DNA of 16,625 nt from positions 1-16,625 of the forward strand of contig JAGXSQ010000069.1 in NCBI GenBank assembly GCA_018333395.1, written 5' to 3'. Of the stretch, positions 5,200 through 16,224 are shown piece after piece (positions within the stretch are counted from its first letter, which is position 1; each line of letters opens with the position of its first letter). The position numbers and the translations under genes were made by a program. Under the pieces are notes generated by a model. The model was not told the DNA's origin and ran no database searches. It saw only the letters and a program-made list of their open reading frames with translations. This DNA comes from Dethiobacter sp. GTDB taxonomy: Bacteria; Bacillota_D; Dethiobacteria; Dethiobacterales; Dethiobacteraceae.

Positions 5200-8100
5200 A
5201 TGTACAAACTTGTTGATGCGGGGATGAGGAAGCGACGTAGCTATGCCCGTATCGAAGAAGTCCTGGAGCTGCCGGATTTGATCGAAATCCAGCAGTCCTC
5301 GTACCAATGGTTCTCCAACGAAGGATTGCAGGAGATGTTTGCTGAAATTTCGCCTATCCAAGATTTTACGGGAAATTTGGTGCTGGAGTTTATCAGCTAT
5401 TCACTGGGCGTTCCCAAGTATTCCGTAGAAGAATGCAAAGAGCGTGACGCCACCTACTCTGTGCCGCTTCGTGTCCGCGTCCGCCTAGTTAACAAGGAAA
5501 CAGGAGAAGTCAAGGAGCAGGAAGTCTTTATGGGCGATTTCCCATTGATGACGGAGAATGGTACCTTTATCATCAATGGCGCTGAACGCGTCATTGTCAG
5601 CCAGTTGGTTCGTTCGCCGGGAGTATATTTTAACAGCCATATTGATGATTCTTCGGGCAAACCTCTCTATACAGCCACGATTATTCCTAATCGCGGCGCT
5701 TGGCTGGAATTTGAGACTGACGTCAACGATATCATCTATGTCCGCGTGGACCGTACCCGTAAAGTACCCGTTACGGTGCTCTTGCGTGCCATTGGCTTCG
5801 GTACTAATAACGATATTTTGAAAATATATGAACATGACCCAAAAATCTTGCTTACTCTGGAAAAAGACCATACTGACTCTTATGATTCCGGGTTACTGGA
5901 AATCTATAAGCGGTTGCGTCCCGGAGAACCGTTGAACGTGGAAAATGCCCGCTCACTTTTTGAGTCTTTGTTTTTTGATCCTAAGCGCTATGATTTTGCC
6001 CATGTGGGTCGCTACAAGATGAATAAGAAACTTTCTCTGGCGCCGCGCATTCATGACCGCAAACTGGCTGAGAATGTTTCTGCCTCGGAAGGTCGGGTGC
6101 TAGCCCGGGTCGGGGAGGTAGTCACCCCGGTTTTGGCACAGGACTTCGCCCAAAATAGTGTCAGCCGTGTGCGAGTACATGTTAACGAGCGTGAATTGTT
6201 GGTCATCAACAACGAGCTGATAAGTCCGACTGTCAGACACCTGACCAGAGAGGACATTGTGGCCACCATAAGTTATTTGCTTAACCTGATGGAGGGACTC
6301 GGGTCAATTGATGATATTGACCATTTGGGCAATCGCCGGCTGCGCAGCGTAGGTGAGCTTTTACAAAACCAGTTCCGCATCGGACTGTCCCGGATGGAGC
6401 GGGTAGTGCGGGAGCGGATGACTATTCAGGACGTGGAGGCCATTACACCCCAGGCGTTAATCAACATCAGGCCGGTTATCGCCGCCATCAAGGAATTTTT
6501 TGGTTCCAGCCAGCTTTCGCAGTTTATGGATCAGACCAACCCCTTAGCTGAACTAACACACAAGAGGCGTCTCTCTGCTCTTGGCCCCGGCGGGCTCAGT
6601 CGGGAGCGCGCCGGGTTTGAAGTGCGCGACGTACACCATTCACATTATGGGCGGATCTGTCCCATTGAAACGCCGGAAGGCCCGAACATCGGCCTGATTG
6701 GTTCGCTGAGCACTTATGCCCGCATCAACCAGTACGGCTTTATTGAAACGCCTTACCGTAAAGTAGATAGAGAAAACGGCCGGGTTACAGAAGAAATTGT
6801 CTATCTGACCGCAGATGATGAGGATAACTACACGGTTGCCCAAGCAAATGCCGAGTTGGATGAGGCCGGGTATTTCCAGAGCAACCGCACTGTCTGCCGC
6901 CACAAACACGAAACGGTCATGCGTCTCCCGGATGAAATTGATTTTATGGATGTTTCTCCCAAACAACTTGTTTCCGTGGCGACGGCGCTAATTCCCTTCT
7001 TGGAAAACGATGATGCCAACCGCGCTCTAATGGGCTCCAACATGCAGCGTCAGGCGGTGCCGCTCCTGAGAACGGAAGCGCCGCTGGTCGGGACGGGCAT
7101 GGAATTCAAGACGGCCAGGGACTCTGGGGTAGTCGTGCTGACTAAGAGTAGTGGCGAGGTGGCGTATGTTTCGTCAGACACCATCATCATACGTCGCGAC
7201 GAGGACCAGGATGGCCCCAACCGGGAGATTAACGGGAGGACGGGGGAAATTTTCCCTGGCACACCAAAGCATGGTCAGGCGCGAGGGTGCGATGTCTATT
7301 ATCTGCAAAAGTTTAAACGCTCCAACCAGGGAACGTGTATGAACCAGCGTCCTACTGTTTTTCATGGCCAGCGTCTCCATAAAGGAGATGTTCTTGCCGA
7401 CGGCTCCTCAACCGACCACGGGGAGTTGGCGCTGGGACGCAATATCTTGGTGGCTTTTATGCCCTGGGAAGGGTACAACTATGAAGATGCCATCCTGCTC
7501 AGCGAGAAGCTGATCAAAGAGGATGTTTTCACTTCGATTCATATCGAAGAATATGAATCGGAAGCACGCGATACTAAGCTCGGTCCGGAAGAAATCACCA
7601 GGGATATTCCAAACGTAGGGGAAGATGCCTTGAAGGATTTGGATGAGCGAGGAATTATCCGTATTGGCGCAGAGGTCCGCGCCGGCGATATCTTGGTCGG
7701 CAAAGTGACGCCAAAAGGAGAGACAGAGCTAACGGCCGAAGAGCGGCTGTTGCGTGCTATCTTCGGCGAAAAAGCGCGGGAGGTCCGGGATACTTCCCTG
7801 CGCGTACCACACGGAGAGTCGGGGATGGTAGTAGATGTCAGAGGCTTTTCCCGGGATAATGGTGACGAGCTTCCGCCTGGGGTCAACCAACTGGTACGGG
7901 TGTATGTAGCGCAAAAACGCCGAATTTCCGAGGGAGATAAAATGGCCGGACGTCATGGCAACAAAGGCGTTATCGCCAAGATCCTGCCGGAAGAGGATAT
8001 GCCTTTCCTGCCGGATGGTACAGCGGTGGAAATTGTGCTTAACCCGCTCGGAGTACCTTCACGGATGAATATCGGGCAGGTTCTGGAAACGCACCTTGGC

Positions 8101-8994
8101 TGGGCCGCCAAAACACTCGGTATACACATTGCCTCTCCGGTCTTTGACGGTGCTCGTGAGGGTGATGTTGTGGATGCTTTTAAAGAGGCAGGGATTGTGA
8201 CTCACGGAAAATCTGTCCTTTATGATGGCCGTACTGGGCAGCAGTTCGACAATGAAATTACTGTCGGTTATATCTACATGATGAAGTTGGCCCATCTGGT
8301 GGACGATAAGATTCACGCCCGTTCGACGGGCCCGTACTCGCTTGTTACCCAACAACCCCTGGGAGGCAAGGCTCAGTTTGGCGGGCAGAGGTTTGGCGAA
8401 ATGGAAGTGTGGGCCCTGGAGGCGTACGGTGCAGCGTATACGCTACAGGAGATTCTGACTGTTAAATCCGATGACGTGGTAGGCCGGGTCAAGACTTACG
8501 AAGCCATTGTCAAAGGGGAAAATATCCCGGAGCCTGGCGTGCCGGAGTCTTTCAAGGTCCTAGTTAAAGAACTGCAAAGTTTGTGTATGGACGTCAGGAT
8601 CATTTCCGAAGAAGTAGGGGAAATGGAGATTAAAGATGTTGAAGAGGATGGGGGCCTGCGCGACTTGGATGTTAACATCGAAGGGACGGAGGACGAAGTT
8701 TCTGCCCGGGGTATGCCTCTGGACATAATGCTCGATGAGGGAGAACTCGCTGACTCTTTTGGTGAGGATGATGGTGGGGACGTTCCAGAGGAAGAGGCCG
8801 CCAAAATTTCTGCTCTGGTCTTAGATGAGGATTTGGTCTTGGATGAGGACTTGGTCTTGGATGAGGATCTGGAACTTGACCTAGACGGGGATGAAATGGG
8901 GGACTTGGATCCACTTGACCAGGAAGATGGCGACGGGGAGTTCCTCTTGCCCGGGCGAAAGAGGCGTCATGATTACGAGCCGGATGGGGAGTAG
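5200..8994 (+). CDS. rpoB: DNA-directed RNA polymerase subunit beta, with acidic C-terminal extension
   Basis: This is the beta subunit of RNA polymerase, forming one pincer and half of the active centre. The N-terminus [20 protein letters not shown] and the fork-loop region are standard. The rifampicin pocket [18 protein letters not shown] begins at residue 435. Asp444, His454 and Ser459 correspond to E. coli D516, H526 and S531 and are all wild type, so sensitivity is expected. The conserved switch/clamp contacts [11 protein letters not shown] and the C-terminal [14 protein letters not shown] are present. Family members in Bacillus are about 1190 residues; this one is 1264. From about residue 1131 it carries an unusual acidic tail with a tandem LVLDED repeat, ending in the basic [13 protein letters not shown]. 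The ATG follows GTGAGGGG. rpoC starts 35 bases after the stop. rplL is not upstream, unlike in most bacteria. Confidence 0.98.
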   Translation: MYKLVDAGMRKRRSYARIEEVLELPDLIEIQQSSYQWFSNEGLQEMFAEISPIQDFTGNLVLEFISYSLGVPKYSVEECKERDATYSVPLRVRVRLVNKETGEVKEQEVFMGDFPLMTENGTFIINGAERVIVSQLVRSPGVYFNSHIDDSSGKPLYTATIIPNRGAWLEFETDVNDIIYVRVDRTRKVPVTVLLRAIGFGTNNDILKIYEHDPKILLTLEKDHTDSYDSGLLEIYKRLRPGEPLNVENARSLFESLFFDPKRYDFAHVGRYKMNKKLSLAPRIHDRKLAENVSASEGRVLARVGEVVTPVLAQDFAQNSVSRVRVHVNERELLVINNELISPTVRHLTREDIVATISYLLNLMEGLGSIDDIDHLGNRRLRSVGELLQNQFRIGLSRMERVVRERMTIQDVEAITPQALINIRPVIAAIKEFFGSSQLSQFMDQTNPLAELTHKRRLSALGPGGLSRERAGFEVRDVHHSHYGRICPIETPEGPNIGLIGSLSTYARINQYGFIETPYRKVDRENGRVTEEIVYLTADDEDNYTVAQANAELDEAGYFQSNRTVCRHKHETVMRLPDEIDFMDVSPKQLVSVATALIPFLENDDANRALMGSNMQRQAVPLLRTEAPLVGTGMEFKTARDSGVVVLTKSSGEVAYVSSDTIIIRRDEDQDGPNREINGRTGEIFPGTPKHGQARGCDVYYLQKFKRSNQGTCMNQRPTVFHGQRLHKGDVLADGSSTDHGELALGRNILVAFMPWEGYNYEDAILLSEKLIKEDVFTSIHIEEYESEARDTKLGPEEITRDIPNVGEDALKDLDERGIIRIGAEVRAGDILVGKVTPKGETELTAEERLLRAIFGEKAREVRDTSLRVPHGESGMVVDVRGFSRDNGDELPPGVNQLVRVYVAQKRRISEGDKMAGRHGNKGVIAKILPEEDMPFLPDGTAVEIVLNPLGVPSRMNIGQVLETHLGWAAKTLGIHIASPVFDGAREGDVVDAFKEAGIVTHGKSVLYDGRTGQQFDNEITVGYIYMMKLAHLVDDKIHARSTGPYSLVTQQPLGGKAQFGGQRFGEMEVWALEAYGAAYTLQEILTVKSDDVVGRVKTYEAIVKGENIPEPGVPESFKVLVKELQSLCMDVRIISEEVGEMEIKDVEEDGGLRDLDVNIEGTEDEVSARGMPLDIMLDEGELADSFGEDDGGDVPEEEAAKISALVLDEDLVLDEDLVLDEDLELDLDGDEMGDLDPLDQEDGDGEFLLPGRKRRHDYEPDGE
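8815..8868 (+). repeat. In-frame 18-bp tandem repeat in the rpoB tail (three LVLDED units)
   Basis: Three consecutive 18-base units (8815-8832, 8833-8850, 8851-8868) each encode LVLDED. Units two and three differ only in the last base, while unit one differs at a few third or first positions. A degenerate fourth unit (LELDLD) follows. The near identity of the DNA suggests recent slippage or duplication; because units are multiples of three, length change keeps the frame. Confidence 0.9.
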
Positions 8995-9028
8995 CGGTTA
9001 ACAGCTAAATTAAGGGGGGGAACGACCC

Positions 9029-12000
9029 TTGTTGGATGTGAATAACTTTGATGCCTTAAAAATTGGCTTGGCATCGCCTGAACTGATCCGCTCTTGGTCC
9101 CGTGGGGAAGTAAAAAAGCCGGAGACGATCAATTACCGGACGCTGAAGCCGGAGCGGGAGGGCTTGTTTTGCGAAAAGATTTTTGGCCCCCAGAAGGACT
9201 GGGAGTGCCACTGCGGGAAGTACAAGCGCGTCCGTTATAAAGGGATTGTCTGTGACCGCTGCGGGGTGGAAGTGACCCGTGCCAAAGTGCGCCGTGAACG
9301 GATGGGGCATATTGAGTTGGCGGCTCCGGTTTCCCATATCTGGTATTTCAAAGGCATTCCCAGCCGTATGGGACTGCTTCTTGATATGTCGCCGCGTGCC
9401 CTGGAAAAAATTCTTTATTTTGCTTCCTATGTCGTCATCGACCCCGGCGATACTGGTTTGGTGAAGAAGCAGTTGCTGACGGAAATGGAATACCGCGAAT
9501 ACCGGGAGAAATATGACCACTTGTTCCGCTCTGGCCGCGGGTTTAAGGCCGAAATGGGAGCCGAAGCGGTCAAGAAACTGCTGGCGGAAATTGACCTTGA
9601 GCAGCTGGTTCTGGAATTGCGTAGCGACCTGCGCACTGCTACCGGGCAGAAAAAAATCCGCGCTGTCCGCCGGCTGGAAGTATCAGAGGCGTTTCGCCAA
9701 TCAGGCAACCATTCTTCCTGGATGGTCATGGACGTCGTCCCGGTCATTCCACCTGACTTACGCCCCATGGTGCAGCTGGACGGCGGTCGCTTTGCTACCT
9801 CTGACCTGAATGATCTTTACAGGCGTGTGATTAACCGCAACAATCGGTTAAAGAGGCTCCTAGATCTTGGCGCTCCGGACATTATCGTCCGGAATGAAAA
9901 AAGGATGTTGCAGGAGGCCGTCGACGCCCTGATTGACAATGGCCGCCGTGGACGTCCGGTTACCGGCCCGGGCAACAGGCCGCTCAAATCCCTTTCGGAT
10001 ATGCTAAAGGGCAAGCAGGGCCGCTTTCGGCAGAACTTGCTCGGTAAGCGGGTGGACTACTCCGGCCGTTCTGTGATTGTGGTCGGTCCGGAGCTGAAAC
10101 TGTATCAGTGCGGCTTACCGAAGGAAATGGCTCTGGAGCTGTTCAAGCCATTTGTCATGAAGTGTCTGGTCAACGGCGGCTCCGCTCATAATATCAAAAG
10201 TGCCAAACGTATGGTAGAGAAGGTCCGGCCGGAAGTCTGGGATGTGTTGGAAGAAGTAATCCGCGATCATCCTGTGCTGTTAAACCGCGCTCCTACCCTT
10301 CACCGCTTGGGTATTCAGGCCTTTGAACCGGTGCTCGTTGAGGGACGGGCGATCAAGATTCACCCACTCGTTTGCACGGCCTATAACGCCGACTTTGATG
10401 GTGACCAGATGGCTGTGCATGTGCCGCTTTCTGCGGAAGCTCAGGCCGAGGCGCGTCTGCTGATGCTTTCCGCCCACAACATCCTCAATCCCAAAGATGG
10501 ACGCCCTGTGGCCACCCCTACCCAGGACATGGTGCTCGGTTGCTACTACCTGACGGTGGAAAAGGCCGGCGCCAAAGGAGAAGGGAAGAGTTTTTCGTCC
10601 CCCGAGGAGGCTATTCTGGCCTATAATCTGGGAATAATTCACTTGCAGTCCCGCATCTCCGTAAACATCGCCAATTATCCGAAGCTGTTTAACGGCCGGG
10701 AGGAACTGCGCCGCCGCCCCGGTCCCAAGCTGCTCCTTACCACGGTGGGGAAGCTGATCTTTAATGAGATTTTTCCGGATGATTTCCCCTATATCAACCA
10801 CCCGGATTTTAATGTTCCTGTGAGAGAGAGCGATTTTATTCTGGAGCGTGGCGTGGATCCTCGGGAAATTGTCGGCACCCGCCCGCCAGGCGAGGCGGTG
10901 AAAAAAGGTTTCCTCGGCAACATTGTCGCGCTGTGCTACCGAAAGTACGGTACCACTCGCACCGCTGAAATACTTGACGATATTAAAAAGGCCGGATTTG
11001 CCTACGCTACGCGGGCCGGGATCACGGTGGCTATTGATGACATTACCATCCCGGCGGAGAAAAAAGATATCTTGGTACGCGCCGACCAACAAGTGGAGCA
11101 GATTGAGCAGCAATTTCGCCGTGGTCTGATTACGGCAGGGGAGCGCTACGACCGCATTATCTCCATCTGGACGGCGGCCAAGGAGGAAGTTACCGAGCGA
11201 CTGATGGAGACGCTGGACCGCTTTAATCCGATTTATATGATGGCGCATTCCGGCGCCCGCGGAAATATTTCCCAGATTACTCAGCTGGCGGGTATCCGCG
11301 GCTTGATGGCAGACCCAACCGGCCGGATTATTGACGTTCCGATTAAGGCCAACTTCCGGGAGGGCCTGACTGTGTTGGAATACTTCAACTCCACCCATGG
11401 CGCCCGGAAAGGTCTGGCGGACACGGCGCTTAAGACAGCCGATTCCGGCTATCTGACGCGTCGCTTGGTTGATGTGGCCCAAGATATGATCGTCCGGGAG
11501 GAAGACTGCGGCACGATGCAGGGAATCTCCGTGGTGGAAATTCGCGATGGCAACGAAGTTATTGAGGATTTGCATGATCGGATTAACGGACGCTTTGCCT
11601 TTGAACCGGTCTTTGACCCTGAAGAAGGCTCTTTGCTGGTGGAAAAAAACCAGTTCATTGATGACGACCTAGCAGACCTCTTGATTCGCAAAGGGATTGG
11701 GGAATTATGGATCCGTTCCGTCCTGACCTGCAAGGCGCGTTACGGTGTGTGCGTGAAATGCTACGGGCGCAACCTCGCCACCGGGCGCATAGTGGACGTA
11801 GGAGAAGCCGTGGGCATCATTGCGGCCCAGTCAATCGGCGAGCCGGGAACACAGCTAACGATGCGCACCTTCCATACCGGGGGTGTTGCCGGTGACGATA
11901 TTACCCAGGGTCTGCCGCGGGTAGAGGAGCTTTTTGAGGCTCGCAAACCAAAAGGGTTGGCGGTGATTGCCGAGTTCGACGGCATCGTGCAGGTGTCGGA

Positions 12001-12715
12001 GACACGGCAGCGGCGCGAAATCCGTATCACTCCCGAGCATGGCGAAACTAAGTCGTATTCCATCCCGTATGGCTCTAGGATTAAGGTCAGAGAAGGCGAG
12101 CAGGTAGAAGCCGGCCAAGAGCTGACCGAAGGTTCCATCAACCCGCACGACCTTCTGAAAGTTAAAGGCCCGCGTGGTGTACAGCTTTACCTGTTGCAGG
12201 AAGTACAGCGTGTTTACCGTCTGCAGGGTGTGGATATCAATGATAAGCACATCGAAGTGATGATTCGCCAGATGCTTAAGAGAGTCAAAGTGGAAGAGGC
12301 TGGAGACACCAGTCTTCTGCCTGGCAGCTTGGTCGACGCTGCTATTTTTGCGGAACTAAACCGCGAAGTGGAGTTAAGCGGCGGCCAGCCGGCTGTCGCC
12401 CGCCCGCTGCTCCTGGGGATTACCAAGGCTTCACTCGCCACCGACTCTTTCCTTTCCGCCGCGTCCTTTCAGGAAACTACTAGGGTGCTGACAGAGGCGG
12501 CGATCAAAGGGAAGAGCGACCCCCTGCTGGGACTAAAAGAAAACGTGATTATCGGTAAGCTGGTGCCTGCAGGGACGGGCATGCCACGTTACCGCAACAT
12601 CCGTGTCGTCCTAGGGGAAGTCAGCGAGGTGCCGGCGCTTTACCGTCTGCCGAGGGCGACGGAAGAGCCGTTGCTATTGGATGATACTAGCGGAAAAAGG
12701 GTGTTTGATGATTGA
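9029..12715 (+). CDS. rpoC: DNA-directed RNA polymerase subunit beta'
   Basis: This catalytic beta' subunit is 1228 residues, close to the Firmicutes norm. The N-terminal zinc site uses Cys60, Cys62, Cys75 and Cys78 ([19 protein letters not shown]). The active-site Mg loop NADFDGD is at residues 453-459, with Asp455, Asp457 and Asp459. The second zinc site uses Cys827, Cys901, Cys908 and Cys911. The bridge-helix/trigger-loop region shows HSGARGN and [21 protein letters not shown] took the TTG at 9029, with GGGGGGG eight bases upstream, because it gives the usual [18 protein letters not shown] start; the next TTG at 9032 is equally possible from sequence alone. The stop codon overlaps the -35 box of a downstream promoter. 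It is cotranscribed with rpoB. Confidence 0.98.
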   Translation: MLDVNNFDALKIGLASPELIRSWSRGEVKKPETINYRTLKPEREGLFCEKIFGPQKDWECHCGKYKRVRYKGIVCDRCGVEVTRAKVRRERMGHIELAAPVSHIWYFKGIPSRMGLLLDMSPRALEKILYFASYVVIDPGDTGLVKKQLLTEMEYREYREKYDHLFRSGRGFKAEMGAEAVKKLLAEIDLEQLVLELRSDLRTATGQKKIRAVRRLEVSEAFRQSGNHSSWMVMDVVPVIPPDLRPMVQLDGGRFATSDLNDLYRRVINRNNRLKRLLDLGAPDIIVRNEKRMLQEAVDALIDNGRRGRPVTGPGNRPLKSLSDMLKGKQGRFRQNLLGKRVDYSGRSVIVVGPELKLYQCGLPKEMALELFKPFVMKCLVNGGSAHNIKSAKRMVEKVRPEVWDVLEEVIRDHPVLLNRAPTLHRLGIQAFEPVLVEGRAIKIHPLVCTAYNADFDGDQMAVHVPLSAEAQAEARLLMLSAHNILNPKDGRPVATPTQDMVLGCYYLTVEKAGAKGEGKSFSSPEEAILAYNLGIIHLQSRISVNIANYPKLFNGREELRRRPGPKLLLTTVGKLIFNEIFPDDFPYINHPDFNVPVRESDFILERGVDPREIVGTRPPGEAVKKGFLGNIVALCYRKYGTTRTAEILDDIKKAGFAYATRAGITVAIDDITIPAEKKDILVRADQQVEQIEQQFRRGLITAGERYDRIISIWTAAKEEVTERLMETLDRFNPIYMMAHSGARGNISQITQLAGIRGLMADPTGRIIDVPIKANFREGLTVLEYFNSTHGARKGLADTALKTADSGYLTRRLVDVAQDMIVREEDCGTMQGISVVEIRDGNEVIEDLHDRINGRFAFEPVFDPEEGSLLVEKNQFIDDDLADLLIRKGIGELWIRSVLTCKARYGVCVKCYGRNLATGRIVDVGEAVGIIAAQSIGEPGTQLTMRTFHTGGVAGDDITQGLPRVEELFEARKPKGLAVIAEFDGIVQVSETRQRREIRITPEHGETKSYSIPYGSRIKVREGEQVEAGQELTEGSINPHDLLKVKGPRGVQLYLLQEVQRVYRLQGVDINDKHIEVMIRQMLKRVKVEEAGDTSLLPGSLVDAAIFAELNREVELSGGQPAVARPLLLGITKASLATDSFLSAASFQETTRVLTEAAIKGKSDPLLGLKENVIIGKLVPAGTGMPRYRNIRVVLGEVSEVPALYRLPRATEEPLLLDDTSGKRVFDD

Positions 12716-12740
12716 CAAGCAGAGATGATGGTGGTAGAAT
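12712..12740 (+). promoter_or_regulatory. Near-consensus promoter overlapping the rpoC stop, driving L7Ae-rpsL-rpsG-fusA-tuf
   Basis: TTGACA (12712-12717) overlaps the rpoC TGA stop (12713-12715). After exactly 17 bases follows TAGAAT (12735-12740). A start near 12747 would precede the L7Ae-like gene by about 35 bases. No terminator is seen after rpoC, so the str genes can be read both from rpoB and from here. Confidence 0.8.
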
Positions 12741-12780
12741 ACAAAAGTGCGTTTGCTACGAGTTTTATGGAGGAATGAGC

Positions 12781-13035
12781 ATGGATCTTGAGTGCCAGAG
12801 ACAGGCTAGGCTAGTCGTGACGGGGATGAAGCAGACAATCAAGGCTGTCCTAAGCGGCCATGCCCGGCAGGTCTATGTGGCTCGGGATGCCGACGAACGA
12901 GTCCAGCGCCCGGTCCTGGAGGCGTGTGTCAAGATGTCTGTCCCAGTCAGCTTTGTTGATTACATGGCAGATCTGGGCAAGGCGTGTGGTATCAAGGTCG
13001 GTGCCGCCACGGCGGCCGTTTTGCTTGAGCAATAG
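12781..13035 (+). CDS. L7Ae-family K-turn RNA-binding ribosomal protein (YbxF-like)
   Basis: This small 84-residue protein belongs to the L7Ae/L30e/S12e/Gadd45 fold family, which binds kink-turn RNA. The pattern MKQTIKAVLSGHARQVYVARDADERVQRPVLEACVK is typical (split here only by family motif): Q-T-x-K-A-V near residue 17-23, then V-A-x-D-A-D and a C-terminal DLGKACGIKVGAATAAVL. Length and place (between rpoC and rpsL) match Bacillus YbxF, which associates with the ribosome. The ATG at 12781 was chosen because GGAGG lies seven bases upstream; the ATG at 12775 is too close to that site, and longer frames start inside the promoter. It is not essential in Bacillus as far as is known. Confidence 0.9.
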   Translation: MDLECQRQARLVVTGMKQTIKAVLSGHARQVYVARDADERVQRPVLEACVKMSVPVSFVDYMADLGKACGIKVGAATAAVLLEQ

Positions 13036-13075
13036 GTAGCCCTCTATCAATGGCCGGTTCACTGTCAAACTTTTC

Positions 13076-13110
13076 CCCTGGTTTCACAGGGCGAGGCCTG
13101 CGCAAGCAGG
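13076..13110 (+). other. Paired hairpins in the rpsL leader
   Basis: Between the L7Ae-like stop and rpsL two stems lie back to back: CCCTG/CAGGG (13076-13091, six-base loop) and CCTGC/GCAGG (13097-13110) closed by a GCAA tetraloop of GNRA type. They end just before the AAGGAGGTGG binding site. They could be a translational control element or act as an mRNA stability element; neither has a T-run. Confidence 0.4.
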
Positions 13111-13134
13111 GAACAGGAAGGAGGTGGAAGCAGA

Positions 13135-13530
13135 ATGCCAACCTTAAACCAGCTGGTTCGCAAGGGGAGAGAAGAAATAGTCAGAAAATCCACCGCTCCT
13201 GCGCTGGCAGAGTCTCCCCAGAAGCGTGGTGTGTGTACCAGGGTTTCGACTACGACGCCCAAAAAGCCTAATTCCGCCTTGCGTAAAATTGCCCGTGTAC
13301 GCCTGTCGAACAACATCGAGGTAACGGCTTACATCCCTGGGATTGGTCACAACCTGCAGGAACACTCCGTGGTGCTCGTACGTGGCGGGCGTGTCAAAGA
13401 CCTGCCCGGCGTGCGGTATCACCTTGTCCGCGGTGCGCTCGACGCTGCAGGCGTGGATAACAGGAAGCAGGGACGTTCCAAATACGGCACCAAGAAGAGG
13501 AAGCAGGTCGTGACGAAGAAGAAGCGGTAA
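13135..13530 (+). CDS. rpsL: 30S ribosomal protein S12
   Basis: S12 lies at the decoding centre of the small subunit and helps control accuracy. The protein is 131 residues and starts with the standard [13 protein letters not shown]. The loop [13 protein letters not shown] keeps the lysine that is changed in streptomycin-resistant mutants, and [14 protein letters not shown] keeps the second conserved loop, so the sequence looks streptomycin sensitive. The C-terminus [16 protein letters not shown] is basic and a little longer than in some relatives. The start is set by a perfect AAGGAGGTGG site. rpsG follows after 48 bases. Confidence 0.98.
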   Translation: MPTLNQLVRKGREEIVRKSTAPALAESPQKRGVCTRVSTTTPKKPNSALRKIARVRLSNNIEVTAYIPGIGHNLQEHSVVLVRGGRVKDLPGVRYHLVRGALDAAGVDNRKQGRSKYGTKKRKQVVTKKKR

Positions 13531-13578
13531 CTGTCGGAAGAGAGTCAGTTGACTGTCAAGGAAGGAGGCTTTTAAGAA

Positions 13579-14049
13579 ATGCCCAGAAAAGGCGCGGTAC
13601 CCAAGCGGGACATTCTGCCGGATCCGATTTATAACTCCAGGCTGGACGCCAAATTCATCAACTGTCTGATGTTGGATGGCAAAAAAGGTGTAGCGCAGTC
13701 GATTTTTTATGATGCGTTGCAGATTATTCGTGAAAAGACCGGCCGCAATCCGCAGGAGGTTTTTGATGCCGCAGTCAAGAACGTTTCTCCCGTGTTGGAG
13801 GTCAAGGCCCGCCGTGTTGGTGGCGCTAACTACCAGGTGCCTGTAGAGGTTTCCGCGCACCGCCGTCATATTTTGGCTATTCGCTGGCTGATTCGTTATG
13901 CCAGGGATCGTGGAGAAAAGACGATGGCCGAGCGCCTAGCAGCGGAGCTGCTGGAAGCGGTCAACGGTGCAGGTGGTGCCTTTAAAAAGAAGGAAGACAC
14001 CCACCGCATGGCCGAAGCTAACAAGGCTTTTGCCCACTACCGCTGGTAG
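13579..14049 (+). CDS. rpsG: 30S ribosomal protein S7
   Basis: S7 is a primary assembly protein that nucleates folding of the 3' domain of 16S rRNA, near the E site. The 156-residue length is exactly the usual bacterial size. Recognisable parts are the start [18 protein letters not shown], the RNA-binding [20 protein letters not shown] and [12 protein letters not shown], and the end [20 protein letters not shown]. The ATG follows AAGGAGG. In E. coli S7 represses the str operon by binding between rpsL and rpsG; the 48-base gap here is too short to judge such a site. Confidence 0.98.
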   Translation: MPRKGAVPKRDILPDPIYNSRLDAKFINCLMLDGKKGVAQSIFYDALQIIREKTGRNPQEVFDAAVKNVSPVLEVKARRVGGANYQVPVEVSAHRRHILAIRWLIRYARDRGEKTMAERLAAELLEAVNGAGGAFKKKEDTHRMAEANKAFAHYRW

Positions 14050-14088
14050 AAACAGCAGTAAAGCATGCTACAGGAAGGGAGGGGGCTC

Positions 14089-16188
14089 ATGCTACGAACT
14101 ACACCCCTCGACAAAACGAGAAACATTGGCATTATGGCGCATATCGACGCCGGGAAAACGACTACTACGGAACGGATACTGTTTTATACCGGGCGTGTTC
14201 ACAGGCTGGGTGAGGTTCACGACGGTGCCGCTACTATGGACTGGATGATCCAGGAGCAGGAACGGGGTATTACTATTACCTCCGCAGCCACTTCCTGCAG
14301 GTGGCTTGATCATGTGATTAACATTATCGACACGCCCGGGCACGTTGATTTTACTGTGGAAGTGGAGAGAAGCCTGCGCGTGTTGGATGGAGCCATCGGT
14401 GTGTTCTGTGCCAAGGGTGGTGTCGAGCCGCAGTCTGAGACGGTCTGGCGTCAAGCCGATAAATATCGGGTGCCGCGTGTTGCTTATATCAATAAGATGG
14501 ACATCACCGGTGCTGATTTTTTCCGCGTACTGCAGGAGATAAGGCAGAGGCTAAACGCTAATGCGGTTCCTATCCAGCTACCCATTGGGTTGGAGCATAG
14601 CTTTAAAGGCGTTGTGGATCTTATCCGCATGAAGGCTATTATTTATCAGGATGACCTTGGCACGCAGAGCGATGAGGTTGAGATTCCCGACGACATGCAG
14701 ACTCTGGCCCGCGGATACCGGGAGAAGATGCTGGAGGCGGTTGCCGAACACGATGAAGAGTTGCTGGTGCGCTACCTTGACGGAGAAGAAATAGACGGGG
14801 AAACAATCAGCAAAGCGCTTCGCAGTGCCACGGTGGCTGTAAAAATTATTCCGGTACTCTGCGGATCTTCCTATAAAAATAAGGGCGTCCAGCCATTGCT
14901 GGATGCGGTGGTAAACTTGTTGCCGTCTCCTCGGGATGTACCTCCGATACATGCTTTTTCTCCTGTTACGGGGGAGGAAGCCGTTCGCAGCGCAGCAGAT
15001 AGTGAGCCTTTTGCCGCGCTGGCCTTCAAAATTATGACCGATCCTTTTGTCGGTAAGCTGACGTATTTTAGGGTCTACTCTGGGGTGCTTAGCAGCGGCT
15101 CTTACGTTTATAACTCCACCAAGGGCAAGCGTGAGCGGGTGGGACGTATCTTGCGCATGCACGCTAACCACCGTGAGGACGTCAAGGAAGTAGCTACGGG
15201 CGATATTGTTGCTGCTGTCGGTCTGAAGGATACGGTTACCGGTGACACGCTCTGTACAGAGACAGACCAAATTATACTGGAGAACATTGTTTTTCCGGAG
15301 CCGGTGATTGACGTGGCTATTGAACCTAAAACGAAGGCCGATCAGGAGAAAATGTCGCTGTCCCTGGCCAAGCTCGGAGAGGAGGATCCTACTTTCCGGG
15401 CACGTACCGATCAAGAAACAGGACAGACTATTATTTCCGGCATGGGAGAACTGCATCTGGAAATTATCGTTGACCGCCTGCTAAGAGAGTTTAAGGTCGG
15501 TGCCAATGTAGGTAAGCCGCAAGTTGCCTACAAGGAAACGATCCGTTCCAAGGCCAGGGCAGAAGGCCGGTTTGTCCGCCAGTCCGGCGGCCGTGGCCAG
15601 TACGGGCATGTTTGGCTGGAGCTGGAAGCGCTTGAACCGGGAAAAGGGTATGTCTTTGAAAATAAAATTGTGGGCGGTGTGGTTCCCAAAGAGTATATTG
15701 CCGCCATTGATGCCGGGATTAAAGAGGCGATGAATACCGGGGTGCTGGCTGGTTACCCCATGGTAGACCTCAAGGTGGCAGCTGTAGACGGGTCCTACCA
15801 CGAGGTGGACTCCTCAGAGATGGCCTTTAAGATTGCCGCGTCTATGGGTTTCAAGAGCGGCGTCGCCAAAGCCAGTCCTGTACTGCTTGAGCCGGTGATG
15901 AAAGTGGAAGTGACTGTGCCCGAAGAGTATTTGGGCGATGTCATCGGTGATATCAGTGGTCGACGCGGCCGCATTGAGGGGATGGAGCCCCGCAACAACA
16001 GCCAAGTCATTAAGGCCAAGGTCCCCTTGTCAGCCATGTTCGGCTATGCTACCGAGCTGCGCTCAAGAACCCAGGGGAGGGGCACTTACGCTATGGAATT
16101 TTCGCACTACGAAGAAGTTCCCAGAACCTTGGCTGAGGAGATTGTGGCCAAAAGCAGGGGCTTACCTCTGCCAGGAGCCAGGGGTTAG
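14089..16188 (+). CDS. fusA: Translation elongation factor G
   Basis: EF-G is the GTPase that drives translocation of tRNA and mRNA after peptide bond formation. At 699 residues it has normal length. The G1 loop AHIDAGKT is at residues 17-24, followed by the switch region [12 protein letters not shown]3 is DTPGH at 81-85 and G4 is NKMD at 135-138. Domains II-V are intact to the end, including the domain IV tip region [12 protein letters not shown] took the ATG at 14089 because GGAGGGGG is placed six bases upstream and the protein then starts [15 protein letters not shown]. The ATG at 14065 in the same frame would add eight residues that include the binding site itself. Confidence 0.98.
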   Translation: MLRTTPLDKTRNIGIMAHIDAGKTTTTERILFYTGRVHRLGEVHDGAATMDWMIQEQERGITITSAATSCRWLDHVINIIDTPGHVDFTVEVERSLRVLDGAIGVFCAKGGVEPQSETVWRQADKYRVPRVAYINKMDITGADFFRVLQEIRQRLNANAVPIQLPIGLEHSFKGVVDLIRMKAIIYQDDLGTQSDEVEIPDDMQTLARGYREKMLEAVAEHDEELLVRYLDGEEIDGETISKALRSATVAVKIIPVLCGSSYKNKGVQPLLDAVVNLLPSPRDVPPIHAFSPVTGEEAVRSAADSEPFAALAFKIMTDPFVGKLTYFRVYSGVLSSGSYVYNSTKGKRERVGRILRMHANHREDVKEVATGDIVAAVGLKDTVTGDTLCTETDQIILENIVFPEPVIDVAIEPKTKADQEKMSLSLAKLGEEDPTFRARTDQETGQTIISGMGELHLEIIVDRLLREFKVGANVGKPQVAYKETIRSKARAEGRFVRQSGGRGQYGHVWLELEALEPGKGYVFENKIVGGVVPKEYIAAIDAGIKEAMNTGVLAGYPMVDLKVAAVDGSYHEVDSSEMAFKIAASMGFKSGVAKASPVLLEPVMKVEVTVPEEYLGDVIGDISGRRGRIEGMEPRNNSQVIKAKVPLSAMFGYATELRSRTQGRGTYAMEFSHYEEVPRTLAEEIVAKSRGLPLPGARG

Positions 16189-16224
16189 AATATCCTGTAA
16201 AAGTCAAAAAGGAGGCCTTGTAAA

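Noticed and set aside
10280..11575. 431-codon minus-strand open frame inside rpoC
   Set aside because: It is the shadow of the strongly coding rpoC frame in GC-rich sequence; no motif or start signal supports it.
14578..15456. 292-codon minus-strand open frame inside fusA
   Set aside because: Antisense shadow of fusA, with no binding site or recognisable domain.
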